Positions 7,901 through 14,528 of a stretch of 42,900 nt of DNA are shown piece by piece. This DNA comes from JAZSMJ01 sp045535815 (GTDB taxonomy: Bacteria > Bacillota > Clostridia > Oscillospirales > CAG-272): the NCBI GenBank assembly GCA_045535815.1, contig JAZSMJ010000027.1:1-42900 (forward strand). The letters run 5' to 3'. Every line of letters begins with the position of its first letter. The stretch's first letter is position 1. Under the pieces are notes generated by a model. That model was not told the origin of the DNA and made no database searches. It worked only from the letters and a program-made list of their open reading frames with translations. The translations under genes were made by a program, and so were the position numbers.

Positions 7901-8441
7901 TGAAAAGATATATTATGCAGGAAGCGAAGAGGAGTGGGCTCTGGTAGACGTAAACACCGGCAAAATGCCGTTTGGACATATTCCCGTAATATTCAATTAC
8001 GGAGCACAGAAGGACGTCGTATTATATGCGGATATTTCAAGTGCTAACGCTGCAGGCGCAGTTCAGATAACGGTATCTGACGCAGAAAATGAATATATTA
8101 TCGAATCGGAAAACGAACAGTTTGATATAAGCGAGATACCGAATGGCATCTACAGCATAACCTTCAAGATGATCGGACATCTTTCTTATACCGTGAAAAA
8201 CGTTCCGATTTCGGGCGAAAATATAGATCTTGGTGAGATCGATCTTATCCCCGGAGATATCAGCGGTGACGGATTTATCGATGCTCTTGACGTTTCAAGA
8301 TTGGTGGCGGTACTGCTTACCGAAGCCGAGGAGGGAGATCCTTCAAATCTGAACGGTGATAAATTTATTGATGCTCTTGACGTTACGCTTCTTGCGAACA
8401 ATATGCTCAAGAGAGCTGTGATCGTAGAATATAATCAGTAA
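4953..8441 (+). CDS. Secreted BspA-type leucine-rich-repeat protein with C-terminal dockerin, 1162 aa
   Basis: Residues 1-30 are a signal peptide ending SIASFAA. A small GDCGESLTW...GSGAM module (about 34-60) is followed by a Pro/Glu/Val-rich linker (about 70-125). A long array of LRR_5 repeats of about 23 residues (consensus LxIPDSVxxIGxxAFxxCxGF) runs to about 600. The module is then repeated at about 622, with a second LRR array to about 1000; each array ends in YYxGSExxW. A short regulatory-like beta domain precedes a type I dockerin (about 1098-1155), whose two calcium loops read DISGDGFIDALD and NLNGDKFIDALD. The family mediates adhesion or host and polymer binding; the dockerin implies docking to a cohesin. 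AAAAGAGG precedes the ATG. Nothing else in the window is scaffoldin-like. Confidence 0.93.
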   Translation: MNIRILKRIVLAVIAVTVLAALLSIASFAAESVASGDCGESLTWSLDSEGTLTISGSGAMDDFYVYQKGSDTEPPIVEVEPVPPIEVVPELPLSYSVQLLAEENGEEVLPEEVVPEEPIELAYSYPWYEFKDSIYKLELTDGITYIGEYAFCELTNLSGSIVIPDSVVTIGSYAFMNCTGLNGTLVLGSGLESISNNAFYGCSGFVGALVIPNSVVAIEEGAFEDCSGFNGTFTLGSGLETISDRAFFGCSGLVGDLIIPSGVTYIGSSAFNRCGNLNGKLVIPDSVTTIGSHAFWSCSSLTGELDLPSGLKRIENYTFYNCVGLSGDLVIPDSVEYIGYAAFGSCTGFDGSLVIGNSVRIIDDEAFNSCNKLSGSLVIPDSVEAINARAFVMCEDLTGTLTLGSGLKSIGEGAFMWCENLTGDLVIPDSVITIGNAAFLNCTGFDGTLTIGDSVETIGQSAFVGCTGFTGNLVIPDDVTEIGILAFEGCEGFDGELTIGNSVETIGSDAFAGCSGFTGDLVISDSVTNIGERAFSQCRGFGSSLKIGKSVETIGTFAFDWCENITDVYLPGSLTLISEYAFNGCLLVERVYYSGSESKWGQIDMTEGNNCIRYAVKEFDYGVKAGDCGESLTWEILDDGTLVISGSGAMNNYYYINEGDAIIGTAPWGKYADEITALKIENGVETVGRCAFAGLTNIRGNIVIPDSVTEIWESAFFRSGFDGTLTIGSGVKTIKDEAFAECANLSGDLIIPNSVTFVGNNAFATSGFDGTLTIGSGLTSLSSGIFMNCNALSGELLIPSNIEAIGSSAFLGCSGFSGGLIIPNTVTSIGMAAFRACTGFDGELVLSESLERIEELAFWGCEGFTGDLLIPESVQTIGRNAFYQCSGFNGSLELSKNLTSIDVFAFYGCSGFTGELVIPENITIINDFTFNGCRGFSGKLELPEGIVTVGEAAFNGCYGITEIVIPKTINQIADMAFANIASLEKIYYAGSEEEWALVDVNTGKMPFGHIPVIFNYGAQKDVVLYADISSANAAGAVQITVSDAENEYIIESENEQFDISEIPNGIYSITFKMIGHLSYTVKNVPISGENIDLGEIDLIPGDISGDGFIDALDVSRLVAVLLTEAEEGDPSNLNGDKFIDALDVTLLANNMLKRAVIVEYNQ
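5400..7850 (+). repeat. Coding tandem repeats of the LRR arrays
   Basis: Degenerate units of about 69 bases (23 codons), often alternating in pairs of about 138 bases, repeat through both LRR blocks. Phrases encoding IPDSV, IGSxAF and GCSGF recur throughout. They are in frame, and divergence between units argues for age rather than recent slippage. Confidence 0.85.
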
Positions 8442-8450
8442 GCCAAATAA

Positions 8451-8480
8451 AAAAGTGCAGTCGTAAGACTGCACTTTTTT
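8451..8480 (+). terminator. Terminator of the LRR-dockerin gene
   Basis: A perfect 12-bp stem AAAAGTGCAGTC (8451-8462) / GACTGCACTTTT (8467-8478) with a 4-base loop and a T-run. It abuts the relic trpB tail, so the duplication junction is at its very end. Confidence 0.9.
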
Positions 8481-8626
8481 ATCTTATTCCGTAGTTTTCT
8501 ATAACGTAGTCCATGTCCTTATCGCCTCTGCCCGAGAGGTTTATGAGGATTGAGCCGTGCTCCATGGTCTTTGCAAGCTTCATACCGAACGCTACTGCGT
8601 GCGAGCTTTCGATAGCAGGGATTATA
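8479..8626 (-). pseudogene. Relic copy of the trpB 3' end
   Basis: Positions 8480-8626 match 9790-9936, inside the trpB 3' end, over 147 bases with two mismatches (8590 and 8593). They would encode about the last 48 residues of TrpB, including the stop codon. In this copy the frame is closed by a TGA just upstream of the homology and has no start with a ribosome-binding site, so it is a dead fragment. Beyond 8626 similarity stops abruptly. It marks an insertion or recombination event that brought the merR segment between the LRR gene and trpB. Confidence 0.9.
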
Positions 8627-8742
8627 ACTACATATCAACCGTGTAAGACGTGCAAAACGAAAGGAACTGTTATATGACAGATAGAAGAAAGGCATCGCAA
8701 TTTTTCGCGATGCCTTTTGACAGACTGCTGTGAAGCATTCTT
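8627..8742 (+). other. Junction segment with a mini-ORF and hairpin
   Basis: This segment lies between the trpB relic and merR. It contains AAAGGAAC followed by an ATG at 8674 opening a 19-codon frame (MTDRRKASQFFAMPFDRLL), which may be the stub of a lost gene. The frame runs through the hairpin below, so a translated product is doubtful. Confidence 0.4.
8688..8718. terminator. Terminator of merR (bidirectional hairpin)
   Basis: Perfect 11-bp arms AAAGGCATCGC (8688-8698) and GCGATGCCTTT (8707-8717). T-tracts are present on both strands. It lies 25 bases beyond the merR stop on the minus strand. Confidence 0.8.
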
Positions 8743-9663
8743 TTACACTGTATTATTAGAGCGGCTTTTTGCCATTTCTATGATAATAAACAATGCAGAC
8801 AGCAAGCACGGGAGATACTTTAAGGCGGATATAAATATGTCAAATCCTTTGGAATTCTCAAATAATATGCTGTGCATAAACGAATATCGGTAGTTCATAA
8901 ATTCAAAAAGATACATTTTATTGGAAATAGTCGTTGGAAGAATAAGCAATAAAATTGCCGATGCCGTGCATAATGCGAGAGAGATTTTTAATGAGATGAG
9001 CTTGCCATACACTATGTAAATAACAACTGCGATAGCACTTGCTGTCAATAATAACGCAGGAAGAAAAGCTAATAAGACATCTGAGTTGAGAATCCATTTA
9101 TATTCCTTTAAATATCCTCCCTGAGGAACAATAGACAACTCGGCAAATGAGGTATCAATTCCGAGAAAAAACAGATTGATGGCTCCGATAAGCATTAATA
9201 CTGCGGCGATGACAGAAGTGATTCGTCTTTTGATAATTCTTTCAACATCTTTAAAATTCATTGAATGATCCTCCTTTGGTATATTTACTTTAGAAGCAGA
9301 CGTCCTGAGTATGCAGGCAAGCGAGAGAGCATCGTTTACTGTTTTTTCTTCAATTCCGTCCAAAGCAGCAATTACAGCTTGCTTTTCCGTTATTTCCTTG
9401 CGAAGCTCTTTTTTGTGATCGGCAATAATGGTCGGTATCAGTGATGGCGATTCAAGCATATTTTTTATATCGGATATGGAAAATCCGGCACGTCTTAGTG
9501 TGGCGACTGTTTCAAGAGCGGCAATATCTTTTTCATTGAAAAAAATAGAACTTCGCCCAGTATAATTGCTTTTCTTTTCTGGATAGATGAGACCGCTTTC
9601 GATATACAAACGAACTGCTCTGTCGGTCAGTCCCGTTCTATCACAAACTTCCTTCATTTTCAT
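8743..9663 (-). CDS. MerR-family regulator with a C-terminal membrane domain, 306 aa
   Basis: Residues 1-70 are a MerR winged helix (MKMKEVCDRTGLTDRAVRLY, then the wing and RRAGFSISDIKNML). A coiled-coil-like dimerisation helix follows (about 80-110). The C-terminal half, from about 150, is hydrophobic, with about four membrane segments (near 152-170, 195-218, 222-246 and 282-300). Such membrane-tethered MerR proteins occur in Clostridia without a known inducer; envelope or drug stress is only a guess. The ATG has AAAGGAG upstream, and the promoter has the 19-base spacer typical of MerR control. There is no target gene next door other than merR itself. The gene sits in a segment bounded by duplicated trpB sequence, which suggests late arrival. 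Confidence 0.88.
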   Translation of the reverse strand: MKMKEVCDRTGLTDRAVRLYIESGLIYPEKKSNYTGRSSIFFNEKDIAALETVATLRRAGFSISDIKNMLESPSLIPTIIADHKKELRKEITEKQAVIAALDGIEEKTVNDALSLACILRTSASKVNIPKEDHSMNFKDVERIIKRRITSVIAAVLMLIGAINLFFLGIDTSFAELSIVPQGGYLKEYKWILNSDVLLAFLPALLLTASAIAVVIYIVYGKLISLKISLALCTASAILLLILPTTISNKMYLFEFMNYRYSFMHSILFENSKGFDIFISALKYLPCLLSALFIIIEMAKSRSNNTV

Positions 9664-9685
9664 GATATCAGCTCCTTTCGAGTGC

Positions 9686-9716
9686 AGTATAACATTTGAC
9701 GCTACGTTAAAGTCAA
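9686..9716 (-). promoter_or_regulatory. MerR-type promoter with a 19-base spacer and dyad operator
   Basis: On the minus strand, TTGACT (9711-9716) and TATACT (9686-9691) are 19 bases apart, the over-long spacing on which MerR proteins act. The spacer holds the dyad TTTAACGTAGCGTCAAA (9695-9711): arms TTTAACG and CGTCAAA with one mismatch around TAG. I infer autoregulation of merR. Confidence 0.8.
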
Positions 9717-9742
9717 CACTTTTTTTGAAAAAAGTAAAAACA

Positions 9743-9775
9743 AAAGCAGATAACCCTTATTGGTGGTTATCTGCT
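9743..9775 (-). terminator. Terminator of trpB
   Basis: Perfect 11-bp arms AGCAGATAACC (9745-9755) / GGTTATCTGCT (9765-9775). On the minus strand they are followed by TTTGTTTTTAC, 14 bases after the trpB stop. Confidence 0.85.
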
Positions 9776-9788
9776 CCTTCTATTAATC

Positions 9789-11009
9789 TTATCTTATTCC
9801 GTAGTTTTCTATAACGTAGTCCATGTCCTTATCGCCTCTGCCCGAGAGGTTTATGAGGATTGAGCCGTGCTCCATGGTCTTTGCAAGCTTCATACCGAAT
9901 GCAACTGCGTGCGAGCTTTCGATAGCAGGGATTATACCCTCGAGACGCGAGAGCTTGAAGAATGCGTCGATGGTCTCCTCGTCGTCTATAACGTCGTATT
10001 TAACTCTGCCGATCTCCTGAAGGAATGCGTGCTCGGGGCCGGACGAGGGATAGTCAAGGCCGCTTGCCACCGAGTAAACGGGAGCCGGCTCGCCGTTTTC
10101 ATCCTTGAGCATAATGCTGTTGAAGCCGTGCATAATGCCTTCGGTGCCGTATTTAAGGCTTGCGGCGTGGTCACCGAGCTTGGGGCCTCTTCCGAGAGGC
10201 TCAACTCCGTATATATCAACGGGGTCGTTCAGGAAGCCTGCGAAAAGACCTGCGGCATTCGAGCCGCCACCAACGCATGCAACTATAGCACTGGGCAGAT
10301 GTCCGGTCATATCTATAAACTGCTCTCTTGCTTCAATTCCGACAACGCTCTGGAAGTCACGAACCATCATGGGGAAGGGATGCGGACCGAGAACTGAGCC
10401 TATGCAGTAGATGGAATCCTTATATTCACGGCTGTAGGCGTCAAAAGCGGCGTCTACGGCTTGTTTTAACGTTTTAAGTCCGTGAGTGACCTCAACTACG
10501 TTTGCACCCAGGATCTTCATTCTTGCCACGTTGGGAGCCTGCTTTTTAATATCGACCGAGCCCATATAGATGTCGCACTCGAGCCCGAAATATGCCGCCG
10601 CCGTTGCAAGAGCAACACCGTGCTGACCTGCGCCCGTTTCTGCTATAACCTTTTTCTTGCCCATATATTTTGCAAGAAGCGCCTCACCCATACAGTGATT
10701 GAGCTTGTGCGCACCCGAGTGGTTCAGGTCCTCACGCTTTGCATAAAGCTGAACTCTTCCGCCAAGAGCATCCGAGAGTCTTTCAAGGTGAGATACCGGT
10801 GTGGGTCTGCCCTGAAATTCCTTTCTTATGCGGCGAAGCTCGGCGATGAATTTTCTTGACTGGCAGATAGAGTAATAAGCCTCTGTGATCTCTGCCATAG
10901 CCGCCTTCAGCTTTTCATCAATATAAACTCCGCCGTATTTGCCGAAATAACCGTTCTTATCGGGATAATTGTTAAAATAGGTATCAAAATCAACGTTATT
11001 GAATTTCAT
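9789..11009 (-). CDS. trpB: Tryptophan synthase beta chain, stand-alone, 406 aa
   Basis: A PLP enzyme that joins indole and serine to make tryptophan. The motif GRPTPVSHLERL, the PLP lysine in HSGAHKLNH (about Lys101), the catalytic Glu in AETGAGQHG, the phosphate loop GGGSNAAG and RLEGIIPAIESSHA are all present at normal length. HKLNH differs from the more usual HKINN. No trpA or other trp gene is nearby, so it may salvage indole or partner a distant trpA. GCGGAGG precedes the ATG, with a small hairpin (TGCGC/GCGCA) just before it. Upstream on the same strand are a 69-aa gene, a mini-ORF and a Trp T-box, with no terminator between them, so control by charged tRNA-Trp is likely. Its 3' end is duplicated at 8480-8626. 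Confidence 0.93.
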   Translation of the reverse strand: MKFNNVDFDTYFNNYPDKNGYFGKYGGVYIDEKLKAAMAEITEAYYSICQSRKFIAELRRIRKEFQGRPTPVSHLERLSDALGGRVQLYAKREDLNHSGAHKLNHCMGEALLAKYMGKKKVIAETGAGQHGVALATAAAYFGLECDIYMGSVDIKKQAPNVARMKILGANVVEVTHGLKTLKQAVDAAFDAYSREYKDSIYCIGSVLGPHPFPMMVRDFQSVVGIEAREQFIDMTGHLPSAIVACVGGGSNAAGLFAGFLNDPVDIYGVEPLGRGPKLGDHAASLKYGTEGIMHGFNSIMLKDENGEPAPVYSVASGLDYPSSGPEHAFLQEIGRVKYDVIDDEETIDAFFKLSRLEGIIPAIESSHAVAFGMKLAKTMEHGSILINLSGRGDKDMDYVIENYGIR

Positions 11010-11128
11010 TATATATTCCTCCGCTATGCGCTTTTGCGCAGATAAAATTTCAGATTATGTTATATATTTATAATAAGAGAATCGTCGACAGATTTAAACA
11101 TATTAAACTAGTTTGTCAAGGATACGCT

Positions 11129-11338
11129 CTACTTCTTCAGGGTCATCTTTAAAATTCTGCCCACTTCGTTCAGAAGTTCCTGATACGTTGCGTGTTCGTG
11201 ATTTGCCATATACATCATTATCATCACTTTCTGTTCGTCCGTTTCCATTGCTATGTATATCGTTGCTCGTTGCCGTTCCGTCAAAGGGAAAAACTGAAGA
11301 CCACGAATCAAATGTTTGCCCGCTGCTGTTATTGCCAT
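11129..11338 (-). CDS. Uncharacterised 69-aa protein between the Trp T-box and trpB
   Basis: A small, mostly helical, cysteine-free protein beginning MAITAAGKHL. Its middle contains LTERQRATIYIAMETDEQ, and it ends in basic residues. The ATG at 11338 has AAAAAGGAG 7 bases upstream, so translation is plausible. The overlapping 93-aa frame at 11103-11384 lacks a ribosome-binding site and is low-complexity Ser/Asn/Gly, so I prefer this one. It lies in the leader-controlled transcript 120 bases ahead of trpB. The position recalls Bacillus rtpA (anti-TRAP), which also follows a Trp T-box and a leader peptide, but this protein lacks the CxxCxGxG zinc motif and is not that family as far as I can see. 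I do not recognise it. Confidence 0.6.
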   Translation of the reverse strand: MAITAAGKHLIRGLQFFPLTERQRATIYIAMETDEQKVMIMMYMANHEHATYQELLNEVGRILKMTLKK

Positions 11339-11365
11339 CTAATTGCTCCTTTTTCTCAGGTAGGT

Positions 11366-11404
11366 TTAAGCTGTGCGTCGCCATCGTTTTGTAAGCAGTA
11401 CCAT
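11366..11404 (-). CDS. 12-residue candidate leader peptide with a Trp codon
   Basis: Directly after the T-box terminator, AAAGGAG followed 9 bases later by ATG (11404) opens MVLLTKRWRRTA and then TAA. The ribosome-binding site is as good as that of any gene here. Its stop lies only about 15 bases before the ribosome-binding site of the 69-aa gene, close enough for a terminating ribosome to cover that site. This parallels the Bacillus subtilis rtpLP leader peptide, although that one has several consecutive Trp codons and this one has a single Trp. Translation and function are inferred. Confidence 0.5.
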   Translation of the reverse strand: MVLLTKRWRRTA

Positions 11405-11433
11405 ATCGGATATCTCCTTTGGGTAATTAAATC

Positions 11434-11735
11434 AAAAAATCCTTGACAGAATATTAAATCTGTCAAGGACGAATAAACTATCCGCGGTGCCACCTTGATT
11501 TCGCTGCGACTTTATCGGCTCGCATGCGCTCTTTGCGGGATACACGATATCCCCGGTAACTTACGTATACCATCACGTTGCAGAATACTAAGCGATGCAT
11601 ACGCTATCGCCGTTGACTGCACCCTCAGCGGTCCATTTGACGATCTGTTTCCTGCCCGGCTCTCAGCTACCCAGGCTCTCTGTGAGGTCATAATTGCCTT
11701 TATCTCCGCTTCAACGGTTTATATATACAATTTTT
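11434..11735 (-). ncRNA. T-box leader with a probable Trp (UGG) specifier
   Basis: Read on the minus strand, the leader has a Stem I base CCGTTGA (11711-11717) paired with TCAACGG (11610-11616). The next helix is AGCGG/CCGCT, with an AG-bulge region ACAGAGAGCC. The candidate specifier TGG (11633-11635) is followed by A at the 3' side of the specifier loop. The canonical T-box TGGCACCGCG is at 11483-11492. The terminator stem CCTTGACAG/CTGTCAAGG (11441-11449, 11460-11468) is followed by ATTTTTTGATTT. An antiterminator CAAGG/CCTTG pairing across the T-box is visible. Uncharged tRNA-Trp should favour read-through into the mini-ORF, the 69-aa gene and trpB. T-box identity is secure; the specifier assignment rests on manual folding. 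Confidence 0.93.
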
Positions 11736-11739
11736 TTAT

Positions 11740-11768
11740 ATTATATCACTATTAAGTCCGATTGTCAA
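11740..11768 (-). promoter_or_regulatory. Consensus promoter of the T-box transcript
   Basis: On the minus strand a perfect TTGACA (11763-11768) and a perfect TATAAT (11740-11745) are exactly 17 bases apart, just upstream of Stem I. Confidence 0.9.
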
Positions 11769-11791
11769 GTATGTTTTATCTATGCGAGAAA

Positions 11792-11823
11792 AAACGGCCT
11801 GCATTTATAAACGCAGGTCGTTT
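11792..11823 (-). terminator. Terminator of ftsH
   Basis: Arms AAACGGCCTGC and GCAGGTCGTTTT pair around TTTATAAAC with one G-T wobble. On the minus strand TTTTTTCTC follows. It lies 4 bases beyond the ftsH stop. Confidence 0.85.
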
Positions 11824-11827
11824 TGGA

Positions 11828-13843
11828 TTATTCTTTGCTTTGATTATCGGGTGATGAAGTCTCGGGCATCTCGGGGTCGGTTTCAGCCTTAGCGGCTTCC
11901 TCCTTTTCCTTCTTTGCCTTCTCTTCCTCGAGCTGACGTCTTCTCTTTTCGTTTGCCTCTTCTGCCTTACGCTTCTTTTCCTCGGCTATTAAGTTGATGG
12001 CATCCTCGTCGGTATTGCCCTGCATAATAGCATCGAACTGAGCGTCGTCCATAACCTCGTATTTCGAGAGATATTTAGCGATAAAGTGGAGCTTATCCAT
12101 ATTATCACGAAGAGTTTTTTCTGCAAGCTGGTATGCACCGTCGATAATCTTTTTGATCTCGGCGTCTATCTTAGCGGCGGTTTCTTCGGAGAAGTTCTTG
12201 GAATTTGAGAAATCTCTTCCGAGGAACACCTCGTCTGAGCTGTGCTCTGATGCGAATGCGATCGGACCGAGCTCGTCGCTCATACCGAGTCTTGTTACCA
12301 TATTACGTGCAATAGAGGTTGCTCTCTGTATATCGTTTGATGCTCCGCCGGATATGTCGTCGTAGATTATCTTTTCTGCAACTCTTCCGCCAAGGAGCAT
12401 TGCGATCTCTTCCTTAAGACCGTTCTTATAAACGCTGTATTTATCCTCAACGGGCGGATTAAGGGTGTATCCGAGTGCCTTTCCGCTGGGGATGACCGAT
12501 ATTTGCTTTACGGGGTCAAGCGAGGGAAGGATATGCGCTATAATAGCGTGACCTGCCTCGTGATATGCGGTCTTGAGCTTTTCGGCTTCCTTTAGCTTCA
12601 TGGACTTCTTTCTCGTTCCGACTATGATCTTAAGCATAGCCTCCTCGATATCGTCCATAGATATTATAGACTTGTTTTTACGTGCCGCGTGAAGAGCGGA
12701 TTCGTTCAAAAGGTTGGCAAGGTCTGCACCGGTAAAGCCAACGGTGGTCTGTGCTATCTTTGCAAGATCCACAGCCGGGTCAAGTGGCTTGTTTTTGGAG
12801 TGGACCTTCAGAATTTCCTCTCTTCCCTTAAGGTCGGGGTAGTTGACAGTTATCTGACGGTCAAAGCGTCCGGGACGGAGAAGAGCGGGGTCAAGGATAT
12901 CGGGACGGTTTGTAGCAGCCATAACGATAACGCCCTGATTTCCGGCAAAGCCGTCCATCTCAACCAGAAGCTGATTGAGTGTCTGCTCACGCTCGTCGTG
13001 TCCGCCGCCGAGACCTGCGCCTCTGTGACGTCCGACTGCGTCGATCTCATCTATAAATATAATACTTGCATTATGTCTTTTTGCCGTTTCAAAAAGGTCA
13101 CGCACTCTGGATGCACCTACACCGACGTACATCTCAACGAAGTCCGATCCCGATATGGAATAGAAGGGAACTCCTGCCTCGCCTGCAACTGCCTTTGCGA
13201 GAAGGGTCTTACCCGTACCGGGAGGGCCTACCATAAGCACGCCGTGCGGTATCTTTGCACCAAGCGATGCGAATTTCTGGGGATCCTTTAAGAACTCTAC
13301 TATTTCTACAAGCTCTTCCTTTTCCTCGTCAGCGCCTGCAACGTCTGAAAAGACGTCTCTTTCCTTTTCGTTTTAACCGAACTTTACTCTTGCCTTGCCG
13401 AAGGAGTTTATCTTGCCCCTGCCGCCGCCTGCTGTCTGACGCATGAAGAACAGCCAGAAAAGGACTATTAAAACGACGAGGAGGATGATAGTAGGAAGAA
13501 ACGAGACCCAAAGCGGTATCTGCATAGGCGCAGGGTAGTCGTACTTGACTATAATGCCTGCTTCCTTCTGCTGCTCGATAAGGTCGCCGAGATCGTTTAT
13601 GAACAGGGCGATATCTCTGACGGCATAGGTCAGCTTTTTATCGTCCTGAGTTATTATTTCAAGGATGTTTGATTCGTCAAGGACGAACTCTTTTACCTTT
13701 TCTTCCTTGAACATTGTTATTATGTCGCTGTATACGGGATCATCGTCCTTCATGCCATCCATAAGCGGAACGGCAGTAAACAGAATGATACCGATAAGAA
13801 CGATATAAAAAATTATTATTTTAAAGTTGCTCTTATTTTTCAA
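11828..13843 (-). pseudogene. ftsH: ftsH, membrane AAA+ zinc protease, interrupted by an in-frame TAA
   Basis: One continuous reading frame of 672 codons encodes FtsH, a hexameric membrane protease. TM1 is near residues 8-27, an external domain follows to about 120, and TM2 lies near 118-142. The AAA ATPase (GPPGTGKT, FIDEID, SRH region) and the HEAGH zinc site (codons about 428-432) follow, with a charged Lys/Glu-rich tail. Codon 157, at 13373-13375, is TAA; flanking codons on both sides align with FtsH (...GKARVKFG, then NEKERDVFSDVAG). It is a single-codon interruption, not a frameshift. The start is probably TTG 13843, with GGGAGGT 7 bases upstream. Restart at GTG or ATG near 13240 would keep Walker A but lose the membrane part. 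It could be a real null, read-through or a base error. Confidence 0.9.
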
Positions 13844-13858
13844 TTCAATACCTCCCAT

Positions 13859-13940
13859 CGACGCCGCACAAGAGCTGTGCGGTACGCGGAATTATGAAAC
13901 GCCGCACAAGACTGCGGCAATCGATCCGAGCTGCCTCGGA
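13859..13940 (-). other. hpt-ftsH spacer with three small hairpins
   Basis: The 82 bases contain CCGCACaagagctGTGCGG, GCCGCAcaagacTGCGGC and GATCCGAGctgcCTCGGATC, each able to form a stem. None carries a T-run. They may stabilise or process the operon mRNA. Confidence 0.5.
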
Positions 13941-14492
13941 TCAGGAATATATTTCCTCTTTTAATACTCCTACGAAGGGGAGCGCTCTGTATTTTTCGGC
14001 ATAATCAAGACCGTATCCTACGACGAATTCGTCGGGGATCACCTTACCGAAATAGTCGGGTGTGAAATCGACCTCTCTTCTTGACGGCTTGTCGAGAAGG
14101 GTACAGGTGCGAACGCTTCTTGCTCCCTTGAGAGTGAGATAGTTTACGAGATATGAAAGCGTTTTGCCGCTATCGATTATATCTTCGACTATAAGGATGT
14201 CAAGGCTTGAGATATCCTTCCTTGCAAGATCGAGGATTATGTTGACAGTTCCGCTTGATACGGATGCATTACCGTATGATGAGACCTTCATAAAGTCTAT
14301 TTCGAGCGGCACAGTGATATACTTCATAAGATCGCCCATAAAAACGACCGACCCTTTAAGTATACACAAAAGAAGAAGGTTTTTATTACTGTCGGTATAA
14401 TCTCTGTCGATATCCGCGGCTATTCTTTTTACCATCTCATCTATTTCGGCTTCACTGAGAAGCACGTGATCAATATCATTTCTGAGTGACAT
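13941..14492 (-). CDS. hpt: Hypoxanthine phosphoribosyltransferase, 183 aa
   Basis: A cytoplasmic purine-salvage enzyme that makes IMP or GMP from hypoxanthine or guanine and PRPP. The PRPP motif ILIVEDIIDSGKTL is at about residues 98-111. The N-terminal LLCILKGSVVFMGDL, the hinge FMKVSSYG and the C-terminal VVGYGLDYAEKYR are all typical, and the length is normal. In Bacillus the same tilS-hpt-ftsH order is found, with Hpt reported to work with TilS in regulation. The start at 14492 lies 36 bases after the tilS stop and is compatible with co-transcription. Confidence 0.95.
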   Translation of the reverse strand: MSLRNDIDHVLLSEAEIDEMVKRIAADIDRDYTDSNKNLLLLCILKGSVVFMGDLMKYITVPLEIDFMKVSSYGNASVSSGTVNIILDLARKDISSLDILIVEDIIDSGKTLSYLVNYLTLKGARSVRTCTLLDKPSRREVDFTPDYFGKVIPDEFVVGYGLDYAEKYRALPFVGVLKEEIYS

Positions 14493-14528
14493 GTCGTATT
14501 CTCCAAATTGATTATTTATCCGAAAAAA

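Noticed and set aside
11103..11384. 93-residue frame overlapping the 69-aa gene on the minus strand
   Set aside because: It has no ribosome-binding site, is low-complexity Ser/Asn/Gly/Asp, and begins inside the leader mini-ORF; the 69-aa frame has a good site.
13373..13375. Reassignment of TAA as a sense codon
   Set aside because: Many intact genes in the window (for example trpB, murC's neighbour rex and the isocitrate dehydrogenase) end normally at TAA.
13240..13858. A frameshift in ftsH
   Set aside because: Both parts are in the same frame, differing only by one TAA codon, so no insertion or deletion is needed.
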